The translations under genes and the position numbers were made by a program. Under the pieces are notes generated by a model. That model saw only the letters and a program-made list of their open reading frames with translations. It searched no databases and was not told the DNA's origin. From contig JAJYYA010000026.1 of assembly GCA_021801345.1 (NCBI GenBank), forward strand, positions 1-64,000: 64,000 bases of DNA. Reading direction: 5' to 3'. This DNA comes from Nitrospirota bacterium (GTDB taxonomy: Bacteria > Nitrospirota > Leptospirillia > Leptospirillales > Leptospirillaceae). Below, piece by piece: positions 14,825 through 23,255 of the stretch (its first letter is position 1; each line of letters opens with the position of its first letter).

Positions 14825-15941
14825 CGCCCACCGACCCTGCAAGGCGGCCGCCCATGAGCTTTAAAAGAAGTTCGCGCCCCACCGTGTTGACCACGAGGGA
14901 GATGACAAGGAGGATGAGGCCCAGCTCGATCTCCGCCGCAGAGAAGAGCGGGTCGATCACCGCGTACGTAAAGGTATTGGCCAGAAGGGAGCTGATCGTA
15001 TAGCCCACATCCTGGATCGAGGCCGGAACCGAGGCCTGGTTGCCGATCAGGAGAAGGACCGCCATCGTCTCTCCCAGGGCGCGGCCGAAGCCCAGGATCA
15101 CAGAGCCGATGATCCCCGGCACCACCGCGGGAAGCTTCACGAAGTAGACCATCTCCGCCTTGGTCGACCCCAGGGCGTAGGCCGCCTCGACCGTCTCCCG
15201 GGGCACCATGACGAGCGAGTCCCGGGTCACCGTGGCCACGAGAGGGATCACCATGATCCCGACGACGAGCCCCGCCGAAAGGATCCCGTAGCCCATGGCG
15301 TCGCCGGCGAAAAAGTCGAATCGCCGCCCCAGGGTGTTGGCGAGATAGGGTTCCACATGGTCGCGCATGAGCGGGACCACGAAGATGATCCCGAAGGCCC
15401 CGAAGACGATGGAAGGAATCCCGGCCAGCATCTCCATGAGAGTCGAGACGCCGCCTACAAGCCATTTCGGGGCGTAGTCCGAGAGGAAGAGAGCCGAGAG
15501 GATGGCGATGGGAATGGCAAAAAGCAACGCGATGCCGGTCACCCAGAAGGTCCCGACAAGATAGGTCCAGGCGCCGAAGATGTGGCGGTGGGGGTTCCAG
15601 GTCGAGCTCCAGAGAAACGACCAGCCGAACTTTTCGATGGAGGGCCAGGCCTCGACGACGCTCACCCCGAGAACGGTGGCGAAGAGAAGGAGGATGAAAA
15701 GTCCTCCGAGACGAAGCGAGAGGTGGAAGAGGCGCTCCGAGCGGAGAACCTGGGCATGGGTCGAACGGCGGAGGCTCTTGAGAGGAGTCTCCTCGGTCTC
15801 CCGGGCAACGCTTTCCGGGCCCTCCAAGGAGGTGTCGTCCTTGGGGTCCGGCACGAGAAAGGACAGGGGCGCGACAGCGGGCGGACGATGCTCTCCCCCG
15901 ACCAGAAGGGAGTCGCCGTGTTCGTGATCGTTTGCGGCCAT
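14817..15941 (-). CDS. pstC: Phosphate ABC transporter permease PstC
   Basis: A 374-residue permease with a hydrophilic N-terminal extension of about 75 residues, longer than in many PstC proteins, then six membrane helices and the EAA loop (TVEAAYALGSTKAEMVYFVKLPAVVPG). The GEPFGI-like region is present as AGIPSIVFGAFGI. The ATG at 15941 has AGGGAGG just upstream, better than earlier in-frame ATGs. It follows pstS by about 190 bp and overlaps pstA. Confidence 0.93.
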   Translation of the reverse strand: MAANDHEHGDSLLVGGEHRPPAVAPLSFLVPDPKDDTSLEGPESVARETEETPLKSLRRSTHAQVLRSERLFHLSLRLGGLFILLLFATVLGVSVVEAWPSIEKFGWSFLWSSTWNPHRHIFGAWTYLVGTFWVTGIALLFAIPIAILSALFLSDYAPKWLVGGVSTLMEMLAGIPSIVFGAFGIIFVVPLMRDHVEPYLANTLGRRFDFFAGDAMGYGILSAGLVVGIMVIPLVATVTRDSLVMVPRETVEAAYALGSTKAEMVYFVKLPAVVPGIIGSVILGFGRALGETMAVLLLIGNQASVPASIQDVGYTISSLLANTFTYAVIDPLFSAAEIELGLILLVISLVVNTVGRELLLKLMGGRLAGSVGGG

Positions 15942-16126
15942 TGTCGCCTCCCTGTTCATTCTCTTAGGATTTGGTTCGCCCCGTTCTCTTCGATCGGGGA
16001 CGAAGCCTTCCGGCAAAATGAAGGGGAGGACGATCCGCCCTCCCCCAGCATGAAGTCCCCCCGCCCTCCGCCGCGAAAAATGCCGACAAAGAGACAGGGA
16101 TCAGGTTCCCGAGGATGCGTTCGAGC

Positions 16127-17206
16127 CTATCCCCCGCTCTGGATATCGAGGGAGTTGCCGGGAAGAAGATGGTTTAGGATCTTGTTGAGACGAGGCTTGA
16201 GCGGCGCGAAGGGAAGCGGCGCAAATCCCGTCTTGACCGTATAGGTGCTCTTCTGGCCCTTGGTGAGCGCCCAGACGATGAGGTTCTTGACCTCCTTCAT
16301 GGTCGATCCCGGAAGGGAGGTAGAGACCATCCAGAACTCGAAGTTGGCGTCGGGATAGACGTCCTTGCCGTGGAGCTTCCAGACCATCGACTGGTTGAAG
16401 TCGTCGGGGAAGGAGGGGTCGTGAAGCGCGGCGCGGCCGGCGGCCTGGATCGTCTTGACCGAACCGACCACATAGTAGCCGTCGAGGTTCTTGAGGGCCA
16501 TCGAGGAGAGTTTGTATTCGTTGATCCATCCGAGACCCACGTATCCGATGGAGCCGGGGGTCGCCAGGACCGCCGCCACGACCGCGTCGGAGCCGTTGTA
16601 GCCCGAGCCGGTCGGCCAGGCGGGGGAGAGGTCGCGGCCGATCTCGTCGCTCCACGCCTTCGAGGTCTGGGCGAGGTAGTCGGTAAAGACGAAGGTAGTC
16701 CCGGAGGCGTCGGCCCGGTGGATGACCTTGATGCGGCTGTGGGGGAAGGTCACGTCGGGATTGATCGCCCGGATGGCCTTGTCGTCCCAGAAGCGGATCT
16801 TGCCCATGTAGATCCGGGCGAGGGTCGGTCCGTCCATGCGAAGCTTCGCCCCCTTCGAAAGGCCCGGGATGTTGTAGATCACCTGGGTGTCCTCGAAGGC
16901 CACGGGGATGGAGACCAGGGCGGGATAGCGCTTTTTGAGGTCCCGCGTCAGGTAGGCGTCGGAGGCCCCGATGGTGATGTTGCCGTTGGCGGCGTTGGAG
17001 ATGCCGAAACCCGACCCGGTGGAGGCTACGGAGATGTGGGTGCCGGGATGGCTCTTCATATAGGCCTGGGACCAGACCTGTTCGAGCGGGAAGAGCATGC
17101 TCGACCCGGAGATCGACAGGTCGGCGGCTCCGGCCTGGCCGACTCCGGCCGCGGCCACGAGGCCCGCCAGGGCGACCGCCCCGGCCGTACGTTTCATGAA
17201 GCTCAT
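16127..17206 (-). CDS. pstS: Periplasmic phosphate-binding protein PstS
   Basis: A 359-residue substrate-binding protein of the Pst transporter. A signal peptide ends near AGAADLSISG. Phosphate-contacting segments are visible: SGSSMLFP, ASTGSGFGISN, the IGASDAYL loop and the RADASGTTFVFTDYL motif. AAGGAGG sits before the ATG. A clear Pho box lies 51-79 nt upstream, so phosphate starvation should induce it. It is the first gene of the pstS-C-A-B-phoU group. Confidence 0.95.
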   Translation of the reverse strand: MSFMKRTAGAVALAGLVAAAGVGQAGAADLSISGSSMLFPLEQVWSQAYMKSHPGTHISVASTGSGFGISNAANGNITIGASDAYLTRDLKKRYPALVSIPVAFEDTQVIYNIPGLSKGAKLRMDGPTLARIYMGKIRFWDDKAIRAINPDVTFPHSRIKVIHRADASGTTFVFTDYLAQTSKAWSDEIGRDLSPAWPTGSGYNGSDAVVAAVLATPGSIGYVGLGWINEYKLSSMALKNLDGYYVVGSVKTIQAAGRAALHDPSFPDDFNQSMVWKLHGKDVYPDANFEFWMVSTSLPGSTMKEVKNLIVWALTKGQKSTYTVKTGFAPLPFAPLKPRLNKILNHLLPGNSLDIQSGG

Positions 17207-17256
17207 GAGTTCCTCCTTGGGATTGTTTTAGACTATCAGCTCAATGCGACATTCGT

Positions 17257-17285
17257 GTTACAAAGCTGTTACAAAACGATGACAA
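17257..17285 (-). promoter_or_regulatory. Pho box upstream of pstS
   Basis: On the minus strand TTGTCAT, TTGTAAC and TTGTAAC recur with exactly 11-nt spacing, the geometry of PhoB half-sites. It lies between the stop of the PhoB-like regulator gene and the pstS start, 51 nt before the latter. Confidence 0.8.
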
Positions 17286-17303
17286 TTTGTTTTTTGCGTC
17301 CGT

Positions 17304-18047
17304 TTAAGAGGCGGTGTCCCGAACCCGGTATCCGACCCCCCGAACCGTTTCGATCACGGTACAGGGTTTGTCGGCCGTCGACAGCTTCTTCCGGAGTCCG
17401 TGAATATGAACCGACAGATTGTGGTCCTCCACCTCCCAGTGCTCCCCCCACAGCATGGCCATGAGCTCCTCCCGGGGAAAGACCTTCCCGGGCTCCCGGA
17501 CCAGACGGACCAGGATGCGGAACTCGAGGGGCGTCACCAGAACGCGTCGTCCTTGCCAGCGCACATCGTGGCGGTCGGTGTCGACGATCAGCTCTCCCAC
17601 CACATAGCGGGCGGAGGCATAGGGATCCTCCGAAGGGCTCTCTCCGCGACGCATGAGCGCGTGAATGCGCGCCACCGTTTCGCGGGGCGGGCAGGGGATG
17701 GCCAGAACCTCGTCGGCTCCGGCCTCGAGCACCCTGACCCGGGCCTCCGGGTCTTTCCCTTCCGTCAACACCATCGCGGGGACCTTGCGCATATTGCCCC
17801 GGCCGCGCGCGAAGGCGATAAAGTCGAGAACCTCGCCCTCCCGGATCGAGGCGTCGAAGAGCAGAAATCCGACCCTCTCCCCGTTTGCGGCGACCCGCCG
17901 GACCGTCCAGACCCCTTCCTCGGAGGTGCGAACGGCCACCACCTTGGGAAAGAGGCCCGCAAGATGCCTTCGGGCGTTCTCTTCCCGGCCGTCCCCGTCG
18001 GCAAAGAGCAGGGCGATCGCCGGCTTTTCCTTTTTGTCTGCCACCAT
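17304..18047 (-). CDS. PhoB-like response regulator with altered receiver
   Basis: A 247-residue OmpR/PhoB-type regulator: receiver (about 10-130) and winged helix (about 150-245, ending TVIETVRGVGYRVRD). In the receiver the acceptor Asp is kept (about 65, LLFDASIRE) but the following Pro is missing and the conserved Lys is Ile (about 118, LAIPCPP), so phosphorylation control is doubtful. The ATG at 18047 has GGAGGA upstream. A Pho-box-like array lies 49-77 nt before it and another right after its stop, before pstS. Position and sites make it the likely PhoB of this Pho regulon. No PhoR kinase is present nearby. Confidence 0.85.
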   Translation of the reverse strand: MVADKKEKPAIALLFADGDGREENARRHLAGLFPKVVAVRTSEEGVWTVRRVAANGERVGFLLFDASIREGEVLDFIAFARGRGNMRKVPAMVLTEGKDPEARVRVLEAGADEVLAIPCPPRETVARIHALMRRGESPSEDPYASARYVVGELIVDTDRHDVRWQGRRVLVTPLEFRILVRLVREPGKVFPREELMAMLWGEHWEVEDHNLSVHIHGLRKKLSTADKPCTVIETVRGVGYRVRDTAS

Positions 18048-18095
18048 GATCGATTCCTCCATGGGGGAAGGATACCCCGTCCGGATGACCTCCGT

Positions 18096-18124
18096 ATGAC
18101 GAAACGGTTTCATTTCGGTGACAG
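18096..18124 (-). promoter_or_regulatory. Pho-box-like array upstream of the PhoB-like gene
   Basis: Minus-strand CTGTCAC, ATGAAAC and TCGTCAT repeat at exact 11-nt spacing, resembling PhoB half-sites. Its position implies autoregulation. Confidence 0.65.
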
Positions 18125-18136
18125 TCCTTTCAAAGG

Positions 18137-18163
18137 TCCCGGGAAGGACGGGCCTCCCCGGGA
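18137..18163 (-). terminator. Hairpin after the porin gene
   Basis: An 11-bp stem (TCCCGGGGAGG with CCTTCCCGGGA, one G-U pair) with a 5-nt loop, 10 nt past the porin stop. The following T-run is short (CCTTT), so termination is probable but not certain. Confidence 0.5.
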
Positions 18164-18173
18164 GTCGTTCCGT

Positions 18174-19817
18174 CTAGAACAGGTAGAACCAGCTCATCAT
18201 GACCCGGTTGTCGAGGGCGTTGGCGCCTCCGACATAGACCGCGTCGTACTGCCCGAACTCGAGGCCCGCCCGCACCTGGGGGGTGAAGTCGTGCCAGAGG
18301 TCGGCGTAGGCGAAGGTCAGATGGGTGTCGGGCTGGAGGTAGGTGTATATACCGTTAGCCCCACCTCCTCCTCCGAGGCTCGTTGGTCCCACCACGTTGG
18401 CGATCTGCTGAAGATTCGAGGCGTTGTCGACGGCGATACCGAGGACGACCGAGGTCCGGGCGTCGTCGGGGAAGTAGTACTGCAGGTCGGCGTTGTAGGT
18501 CTGGATGTCGAGCGGCTCGAATCCGTTGTTCATGACGACGCCGTTTCCGGTCAATCCCTGAGAGGAGCCCACCACGTTGACGGAATTCCCCCCCATCCCG
18601 AAGGAGAGGTTCGGGAACTGCCAGGCGTCCCCCTGGCCCCAGGTGTACTCGGCCTGAAGTGTCAGATTGTTGCCGGGCTTGCCGTCCTTGATGGGGATGA
18701 TGGGAAGGATCAGGTCGACCGCACCCGCCGCCGTCCAGGAGTTGAAGCCGGAAGAAGCTCCCGTTGTCCCTGCTGTCGTCAGGGCACTAGTACTTGTATA
18801 CCCCGAGTAGTAGGTCTCGATCCCGGAGATCGAAAGCGAGGCCGGGAACTGCCCCTTGCCGGTGTCGCCGATCATGAGCTCGGTCATCAGGTTGCTGTCG
18901 GAGAGCTTGAGCGCCTCGGTAAAGGCCGGAAGGGAGCTCTGGATTTCATTTGGCATCATCACCGCCGCGGCGGGCTCGAGCATCAATCCGTCGTTCATCT
19001 GGAGGTTCTTGTACCACCGGATCTGGGGGAACCGACCGTAGGCCGTACCGGGGCCCGGAGCGATCTGGAGGTTGTTCTGGATGTTGTAGGGCTGCTCGCC
19101 GAAGAGGGACCAGTACTGTCCCATCAGCACGTTGCCCCAGGAGGGGGTCGTCACGTCGAAGAAGAAGTGGCGGATGCGGAAGATCGGGTTGGTGACATAT
19201 CCGTCACCTACACTACCAAGGCTCTGTCCGCCCGGGCTCGCCAGAAAGTCCATTTCAAGCAAGGCCCGGATCTTGTACCCGTTGTAGACGGGGGAGGAGA
19301 GGGCAAAGCCGATCCGGGAGTTGTTCACATCCATCCCGTAGCGGCCGGAGTTGAACTGGGAGGCTAAACTTCCCGACAAAGGATTGTTAACCGTATTGCC
19401 AGATGAATTCTTAGTAGCTGACTGACTATCATACATCACGCTCGGATTGCCCGGCGCCGAGTTGAACGGCCAGTTGTTGTAGCTCTGGTTCGAGTCGTAG
19501 ACCGTGTCGAGCTGGACGAAGCCGTACATGGTGGTGACCCACTTGCCCATCATGGTGGAGTAGCCCGGGGGCGGGGCATCGGGGATCAGGTTCTGGAAGG
19601 AGTTGTGGAACTCCGAGTTGAACTTGTCCATGTCCGCCTGGCTGGCCTTCTGCGAGCCGGAAGAGGATCCCGACTGGTTGGAGGCCGACTGTCCCGGCTG
19701 GGAGTAGGGAGAATCGGGAGAGAGGTTGTCGGCAAAGGCCGGCGTCCATCCTCCGGCCGCGAGAAGAAGGGCGGCCAGAAGGGCAAGACGGGCGGTCCTG
19801 CGTTTTCCGGTGATCAT
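18174..19817 (-). CDS. Outer-membrane porin, likely phosphate-starvation linked
   Basis: A 547-residue exported barrel protein: signal peptide (cleaved near PAFADN), a Gln/Ser-rich spacer, then a porin-like barrel starting MYGFVQLDTVYDS and ending with the aromatic WFYLF. Motifs such as NSRIGFALSSPVYNGYKIRALLEMDF and LMGQYWSLFGEQP resemble DcaP/phosphate-type porins. The ATG at 19817 has GGAGGAG upstream. It sits upstream of the PhoB-like gene and pstS, all on one strand, and has a Pho-box-like repeat about 170 bp upstream. I infer a role in phosphate passage across the outer membrane; specificity is not provable here. Confidence 0.82.
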   Translation of the reverse strand: MITGKRRTARLALLAALLLAAGGWTPAFADNLSPDSPYSQPGQSASNQSGSSSGSQKASQADMDKFNSEFHNSFQNLIPDAPPPGYSTMMGKWVTTMYGFVQLDTVYDSNQSYNNWPFNSAPGNPSVMYDSQSATKNSSGNTVNNPLSGSLASQFNSGRYGMDVNNSRIGFALSSPVYNGYKIRALLEMDFLASPGGQSLGSVGDGYVTNPIFRIRHFFFDVTTPSWGNVLMGQYWSLFGEQPYNIQNNLQIAPGPGTAYGRFPQIRWYKNLQMNDGLMLEPAAAVMMPNEIQSSLPAFTEALKLSDSNLMTELMIGDTGKGQFPASLSISGIETYYSGYTSTSALTTAGTTGASSGFNSWTAAGAVDLILPIIPIKDGKPGNNLTLQAEYTWGQGDAWQFPNLSFGMGGNSVNVVGSSQGLTGNGVVMNNGFEPLDIQTYNADLQYYFPDDARTSVVLGIAVDNASNLQQIANVVGPTSLGGGGGANGIYTYLQPDTHLTFAYADLWHDFTPQVRAGLEFGQYDAVYVGGANALDNRVMMSWFYLF

Positions 19818-19984
19818 CAGGAGCTCCTCCTTAAAAAGGATGGGGTAGTTAAGACCCGAAATTTTTATCCCCGGACCCGGCCCCCGATAGGGATAGGGAT
19901 CCGCGGGGGATTGTCCGAGAGGCTCCGACATGCGCGGAGGCCACCCCGGACGAAGGCCATCCTACCGGCCCCATAAGAACGGAA

Positions 19985-20014
19985 TCTCAAGACAAAGTGA
20001 CAGAACAGTGAACT
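19985..20014 (-). promoter_or_regulatory. Pho-box-like repeat upstream of the porin
   Basis: The plus strand shows AGTGACAG and AGTGAACT exactly 11 nt apart, with CTCAAGA 11 nt earlier. On the minus strand these read as TTCACT and CTGTCACT units. Weaker than the pstS box and about 170 bp from the start codon. Confidence 0.5.
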
Positions 20015-20453
20015 TTTTCCTGACCCGCTCCGAAGAGGCGATCGACACATTGGGGGAAACCGTAAACAAGGAGGACATACGCCGATATTTTCGAGGGCGG
20101 GATCTTTTTCGGCCCCGAGGCGCGACCTTGCCGCGGTCGAACATTCGCGGAGAGATCTCCCTTGAGCGCGACTTCCTCCTCACCGCGTATGCGGCGGGAC
20201 GGGGGCTCGGGGGGTCTTTCCGTCTCCCCGTCGACGGTCCGGACGATCGTTTCCGGAGGGCGGGAGTGCGGTGCGGAGGCGGCGCGGAGCATTGTCCCGT
20301 CTCGCAAGGGACGGGGCGGGAGCAGGGTTTCCCTGCCCTTTTAGTCTGCCGCTGCATGCGGCTCCGGTAACGGAACCGTGCGAAGCCAAGGGGAACGTAC
20401 GGCACGAAGACGCTCACGTCCTTTTTCTGCAATGATCGACTGCAAGGAGGGAA

Positions 20454-20473
20454 CCCGCCGTTTTGTCGGCGGG
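20454..20473 (-). terminator. Hairpin at the end of the PAS-protein gene
   Basis: CCCGCCG and CGGCGGG arms enclose TTTTGT (plus-strand reading), directly after the stop at 20475. No good T-run follows on the minus strand, so this is a weak terminator call. Confidence 0.4.
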
Positions 20474-20474
20474 C

Positions 20475-21872
20475 CTATTTGTAGGAGATCGCCTCCGGCA
20501 AATCCTGGAGCTCCGGAGACTCTTCTGCGAGCGGAACGCCTTGATCCCCCGCGGAGACGGCTATCCGAGGAGATTCGATCAGCCGGTGCAGGAGTTCCTC
20601 TTTCGACGAAGCGTCCGATTTCGAAGAAAAGTGGATTGAAGTCATGAAGCACTCGGCATCGGGGTTCTTCGAGCAAAAGGTTTCCGCGAGACTTCGATAG
20701 CGATTTTCGATGGCGATCTGACGGGAGTCGTCCTGGTCGGGGAAAAAAAGGAGAAGTCCTTCCGGAGTCCGGCATAAGGCGTCCATTCCCCTCATCATCC
20801 CTGCAAGAAATTTCTGGAAGGAGGAAACGCGTTCTATCGGGGTCATTCTGAACAACAAAAGGACAAATTGCCTGGGAGTTCTCCTGTTTATCATGCAGTC
20901 GACCAATTCCATGAAGCTTTCCTCTCCGAAAATCCCATCCTGAATGCCGTAACGGGGAAAGAATCCGAGAGAAGCCCGGACTTCTCCCAATTCGTACCCC
21001 AGTCCCCGGATCATCTCTTCGAAGTTGAGGCGGTCGTATTTAATCCACCAGGCAAGATTCGGCATGGGAACACCAACCCATCCCATGATATGGATATGCC
21101 ATGTCAGGGGAAAAAGTATTTCATATATCCAATTCCTTTCCGTATGGATGACCATTGCGGGCCTCGGTCCATACTCGACGAGACGTTTGAAGAAAATCCG
21201 GGTTCCATAAAGAGGCTGATCGTGCTCCATCCGGATCTCATCGTTCGGGCATTCGTACCGAAGGTAAACCGGAGAGGACTCCTCGGACAGTTCGGGCCCA
21301 TTGAGAAGGATGACGCGGTTGGAGCGAAGGAGAGGCTCTTCCCATTCCATGAGTTGCCGGATTCCCGACGACAAGCTGTCCTTGTCCGAACAATCCATCA
21401 GAATTCGGAGGGAGGCGATCTCGACCTTTTTGAGTTTTTTCTGGATCAGATGGTCGGTGGCCGTTTGCAGGGGATTTTTAGAATCCGGGGAGTCGGACCT
21501 GTAGAAAAAATATATTCCCGAAGGATGGGGAAGAAATCCCAGAGGAAACCCCCACCAGACGATCGATCTGTTTTCCCCGTCGATCTTTCGGATTTCCCTC
21601 CTACCGAAAAAGTCATCGGAGAGAGGCGAGGAAACGGCTTGCGAAGGCTGCCCGTTTTTTCGAAGGGACTGCCAGATCTCCTCGGTAGACATTCGGAGGG
21701 CATTTCCGGAAGAAATTCCGGCGATCCGCGGAAGGTTCTTGTTGAAAAGAACGATCTTTCCCGAGATATCCGAAACAAAAAAACCGATGATCGAGGAATC
21801 GTCCGCGTCGTCCAGAATCTTTTTCCACGGGGAAAGATCGCGGATCGGAGAGAGATTGGAAAGGACGACCAT
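20475..21872 (-). CDS. PAS-domain protein, otherwise uncharacterised
   Basis: A 465-residue soluble protein. The N-terminus (about 25-75) reads like a PAS domain (IIGFFVSDISGKIVLFNKNL, then GISSGNALRMSTEEIW). The middle holds a Trp-rich region. The C-terminal third (FMELVDCMINRRTPRQFVLL to about residue 420) might be a very degenerate GGDEF-like or other alpha/beta domain, but no catalytic motif is visible. No kinase, EAL or HTH motif was found. It stands alone, with about 550 empty bases upstream. A sensory role is inferred from the PAS domain only. Confidence 0.65.
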   Translation of the reverse strand: MVVLSNLSPIRDLSPWKKILDDADDSSIIGFFVSDISGKIVLFNKNLPRIAGISSGNALRMSTEEIWQSLRKNGQPSQAVSSPLSDDFFGRREIRKIDGENRSIVWWGFPLGFLPHPSGIYFFYRSDSPDSKNPLQTATDHLIQKKLKKVEIASLRILMDCSDKDSLSSGIRQLMEWEEPLLRSNRVILLNGPELSEESSPVYLRYECPNDEIRMEHDQPLYGTRIFFKRLVEYGPRPAMVIHTERNWIYEILFPLTWHIHIMGWVGVPMPNLAWWIKYDRLNFEEMIRGLGYELGEVRASLGFFPRYGIQDGIFGEESFMELVDCMINRRTPRQFVLLLFRMTPIERVSSFQKFLAGMMRGMDALCRTPEGLLLFFPDQDDSRQIAIENRYRSLAETFCSKNPDAECFMTSIHFSSKSDASSKEELLHRLIESPRIAVSAGDQGVPLAEESPELQDLPEAISYK

Positions 21873-22430
21873 GGCGCGATCTCCCGGCTGTTTCTACCAG
21901 TCGTTGTTTGTTTCTTCCGGATCGTTCGCGGGTCGTTATCCATTGACAATAAAGGACGAATCTGGCGAGAAAATCGAAGAATGCATCCTGCTCCGCTCCT
22001 GCGACGATAGGTCGACCCGAAGCCCCCAGCATCAAAAGAAAGGGAACAGGATGCTTATCGTTACTATCTCCAATCTTGTTCTGAAATTCAAGTCATTCGT
22101 CATCGCCAAGGCCCGACAGGCTCCCGCGGAGAAACGAGCCACAAGGATCTTGGTCGGACCACCTTCCAAATCAATAACCGGCAACTCCTTGAGGCGCGGC
22201 GGGCTCCTTCCTCCCCTCTACAGACCTTTACGAGGGGACACGCGGGGAATGGACGGGAGGATCTCACGCGAAGAGCGGCGCCAAAAATGCCCCTCGCATC
22301 CCTCCCCCTTCCCCTCTCTCTTGTCTGACCTTTCCCTCCCCTGTATCATGAAATGAAGGTTCCCTCGAAGCGGTCCTGACCGGCCGAAGACCCGGGACCG
22401 ACCCACCGATATGTCCAGGAAAGGAGCGCC
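21873..22430. other. Intergenic region, no recognised gene
   Basis: No frame gives a recognisable protein. On the minus strand about 22045-22200 encodes a protein-like run (ELPVIDLEGGPTKILVARF), which may be a small gene remnant but has no start or family I can name. Confidence 0.4.
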
Positions 22431-22745
22431 ATGTCCGTCCTTCTCGAATTTTCCATGACCCCTCTCGACAAGGGAGAGTCCGTGGGCGCCTACGTCTCCC
22501 GCTCCCTCGACATCGTCGACAAAAGCGGGCTCGACTATCGTCTAAACCCCATGGGCACCGTCCTCGAAGGGGAGTGGGACGAGGTTCTTTCCGTCGTGAC
22601 CCGGTGCTACGAACGGATGAGCCAGGACTGCCGCCGGATCAGCGTCTCGATCAAGATCGACGCCCGGAAGGAGCAGAGCGGACGCCTTCAGGGCAAGATC
22701 GCCTCCGTGGAAAAGCACCTGGGGCGGCCGGTCAAACGATCCTAG
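22431..22745 (+). CDS. MTH1187-family thiamine-binding protein
   Basis: A 104-residue protein of the MTH1187/YkoF-like thiamine-binding family (older name DUF77), with a ferredoxin-like fold. Family features are the N-terminal LLEFSMTPLDKGESVGAYVS, the GLDYRLNPMGTVLEGEW segment and the C-terminal RRISVSIKIDARKEQSGRL. These proteins bind thiamine or related molecules and are often near transporters. It starts a four-gene run ending in an MFS transporter. Confidence 0.85.
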   Translation: MSVLLEFSMTPLDKGESVGAYVSRSLDIVDKSGLDYRLNPMGTVLEGEWDEVLSVVTRCYERMSQDCRRISVSIKIDARKEQSGRLQGKIASVEKHLGRPVKRS

Positions 22746-22758
22746 GAGGGCTCCCCCC

Positions 22759-22983
22759 GTGGAGACCATTTTTTTCTGGACGCTCCTTCTGGTCCTGACC
22801 ATGCTCCTTCTCCTCGAAGGCGCCTCCCTCACCCCTCCAGGCCGCTTCCACACACTTCTTCTCGGGGGACTTTTTCTTCTCGCCCTCCTGGTCGTTTTCG
22901 GGGCCGGAGGAACCCTCTTCCTCCAACAGCTTCCGACCTTTTCCGCAAGCCCTCCCACCTTCTTTTTGGGCGCACCGTCATGA
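22759..22983 (+). CDS. Small two-helix membrane protein
   Basis: A 74-residue protein with two hydrophobic helices (about residues 4-22 and 33-55). It starts at GTG with GGAGGG upstream, 13 nt after the previous stop, and its TGA overlaps the next ATG as ATGA. No family recognised. Tight coupling suggests it is a real part of the cluster and perhaps works with the MFS protein. Confidence 0.55.
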   Translation: METIFFWTLLLVLTMLLLLEGASLTPPGRFHTLLLGGLFLLALLVVFGAGGTLFLQQLPTFSASPPTFFLGAPS

Positions 22984-23255
22984 GGTCTGGAGCTCTTTTC
23001 CCCGAACCTGCCGGAAAGGGGCGAACCGGTCCAACCCCGTCCTCTCCGGGAGACTTGATTTTTCGACCGACCGGCTTGCAAAGGACAGCACACACCTTCT
23101 TCCGGAACCTTTTCCTCTTCGACTGGCCGGACCTTCTCCTTTGGTGGCGTTCGCAAGACGGTCCGTTTTTGCTCTGCGCGCCCCCCCCTTTCTTCGACGC
23201 CTCCGCCGCCCCTGCCGGAGGATCTACCCGGACCTCGCCCCGGCGGAACGGGTGA
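22980..23255 (+). CDS. Small unknown protein coupled to an MFS gene
   Basis: A 91-residue frame that begins in an ATGA overlap with the gene before it and ends in a GTGA overlap with the MFS gene after it. Such double overlap is the main evidence that it is translated. It has a short hydrophobic, Trp-rich centre (FFRNLFLFDWPDLLLWW) and a Pro/Ala-rich tail. No domain is recognised; a spurious frame remains possible. Confidence 0.45.
   Translation: MRSGALFPEPAGKGRTGPTPSSPGDLIFRPTGLQRTAHTFFRNLFLFDWPDLLLWWRSQDGPFLLCAPPPFFDASAAPAGGSTRTSPRRNG

Larger units (their letters stand above)
19818..20474. other. Intergenic region with the porin promoter
   Basis: No convincing gene over about 650 bases, although frames stay open because of the GC bias. 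A Pho-box-like repeat lies at 19985-20014 and a hairpin at 20454-20473. Confidence 0.45.

Noticed and set aside
19930-20370. 146-codon plus-strand frame upstream of the PAS-protein gene
   Set aside because: No ribosome-binding site or domain; overlaps the Pho-box-like porin promoter region.
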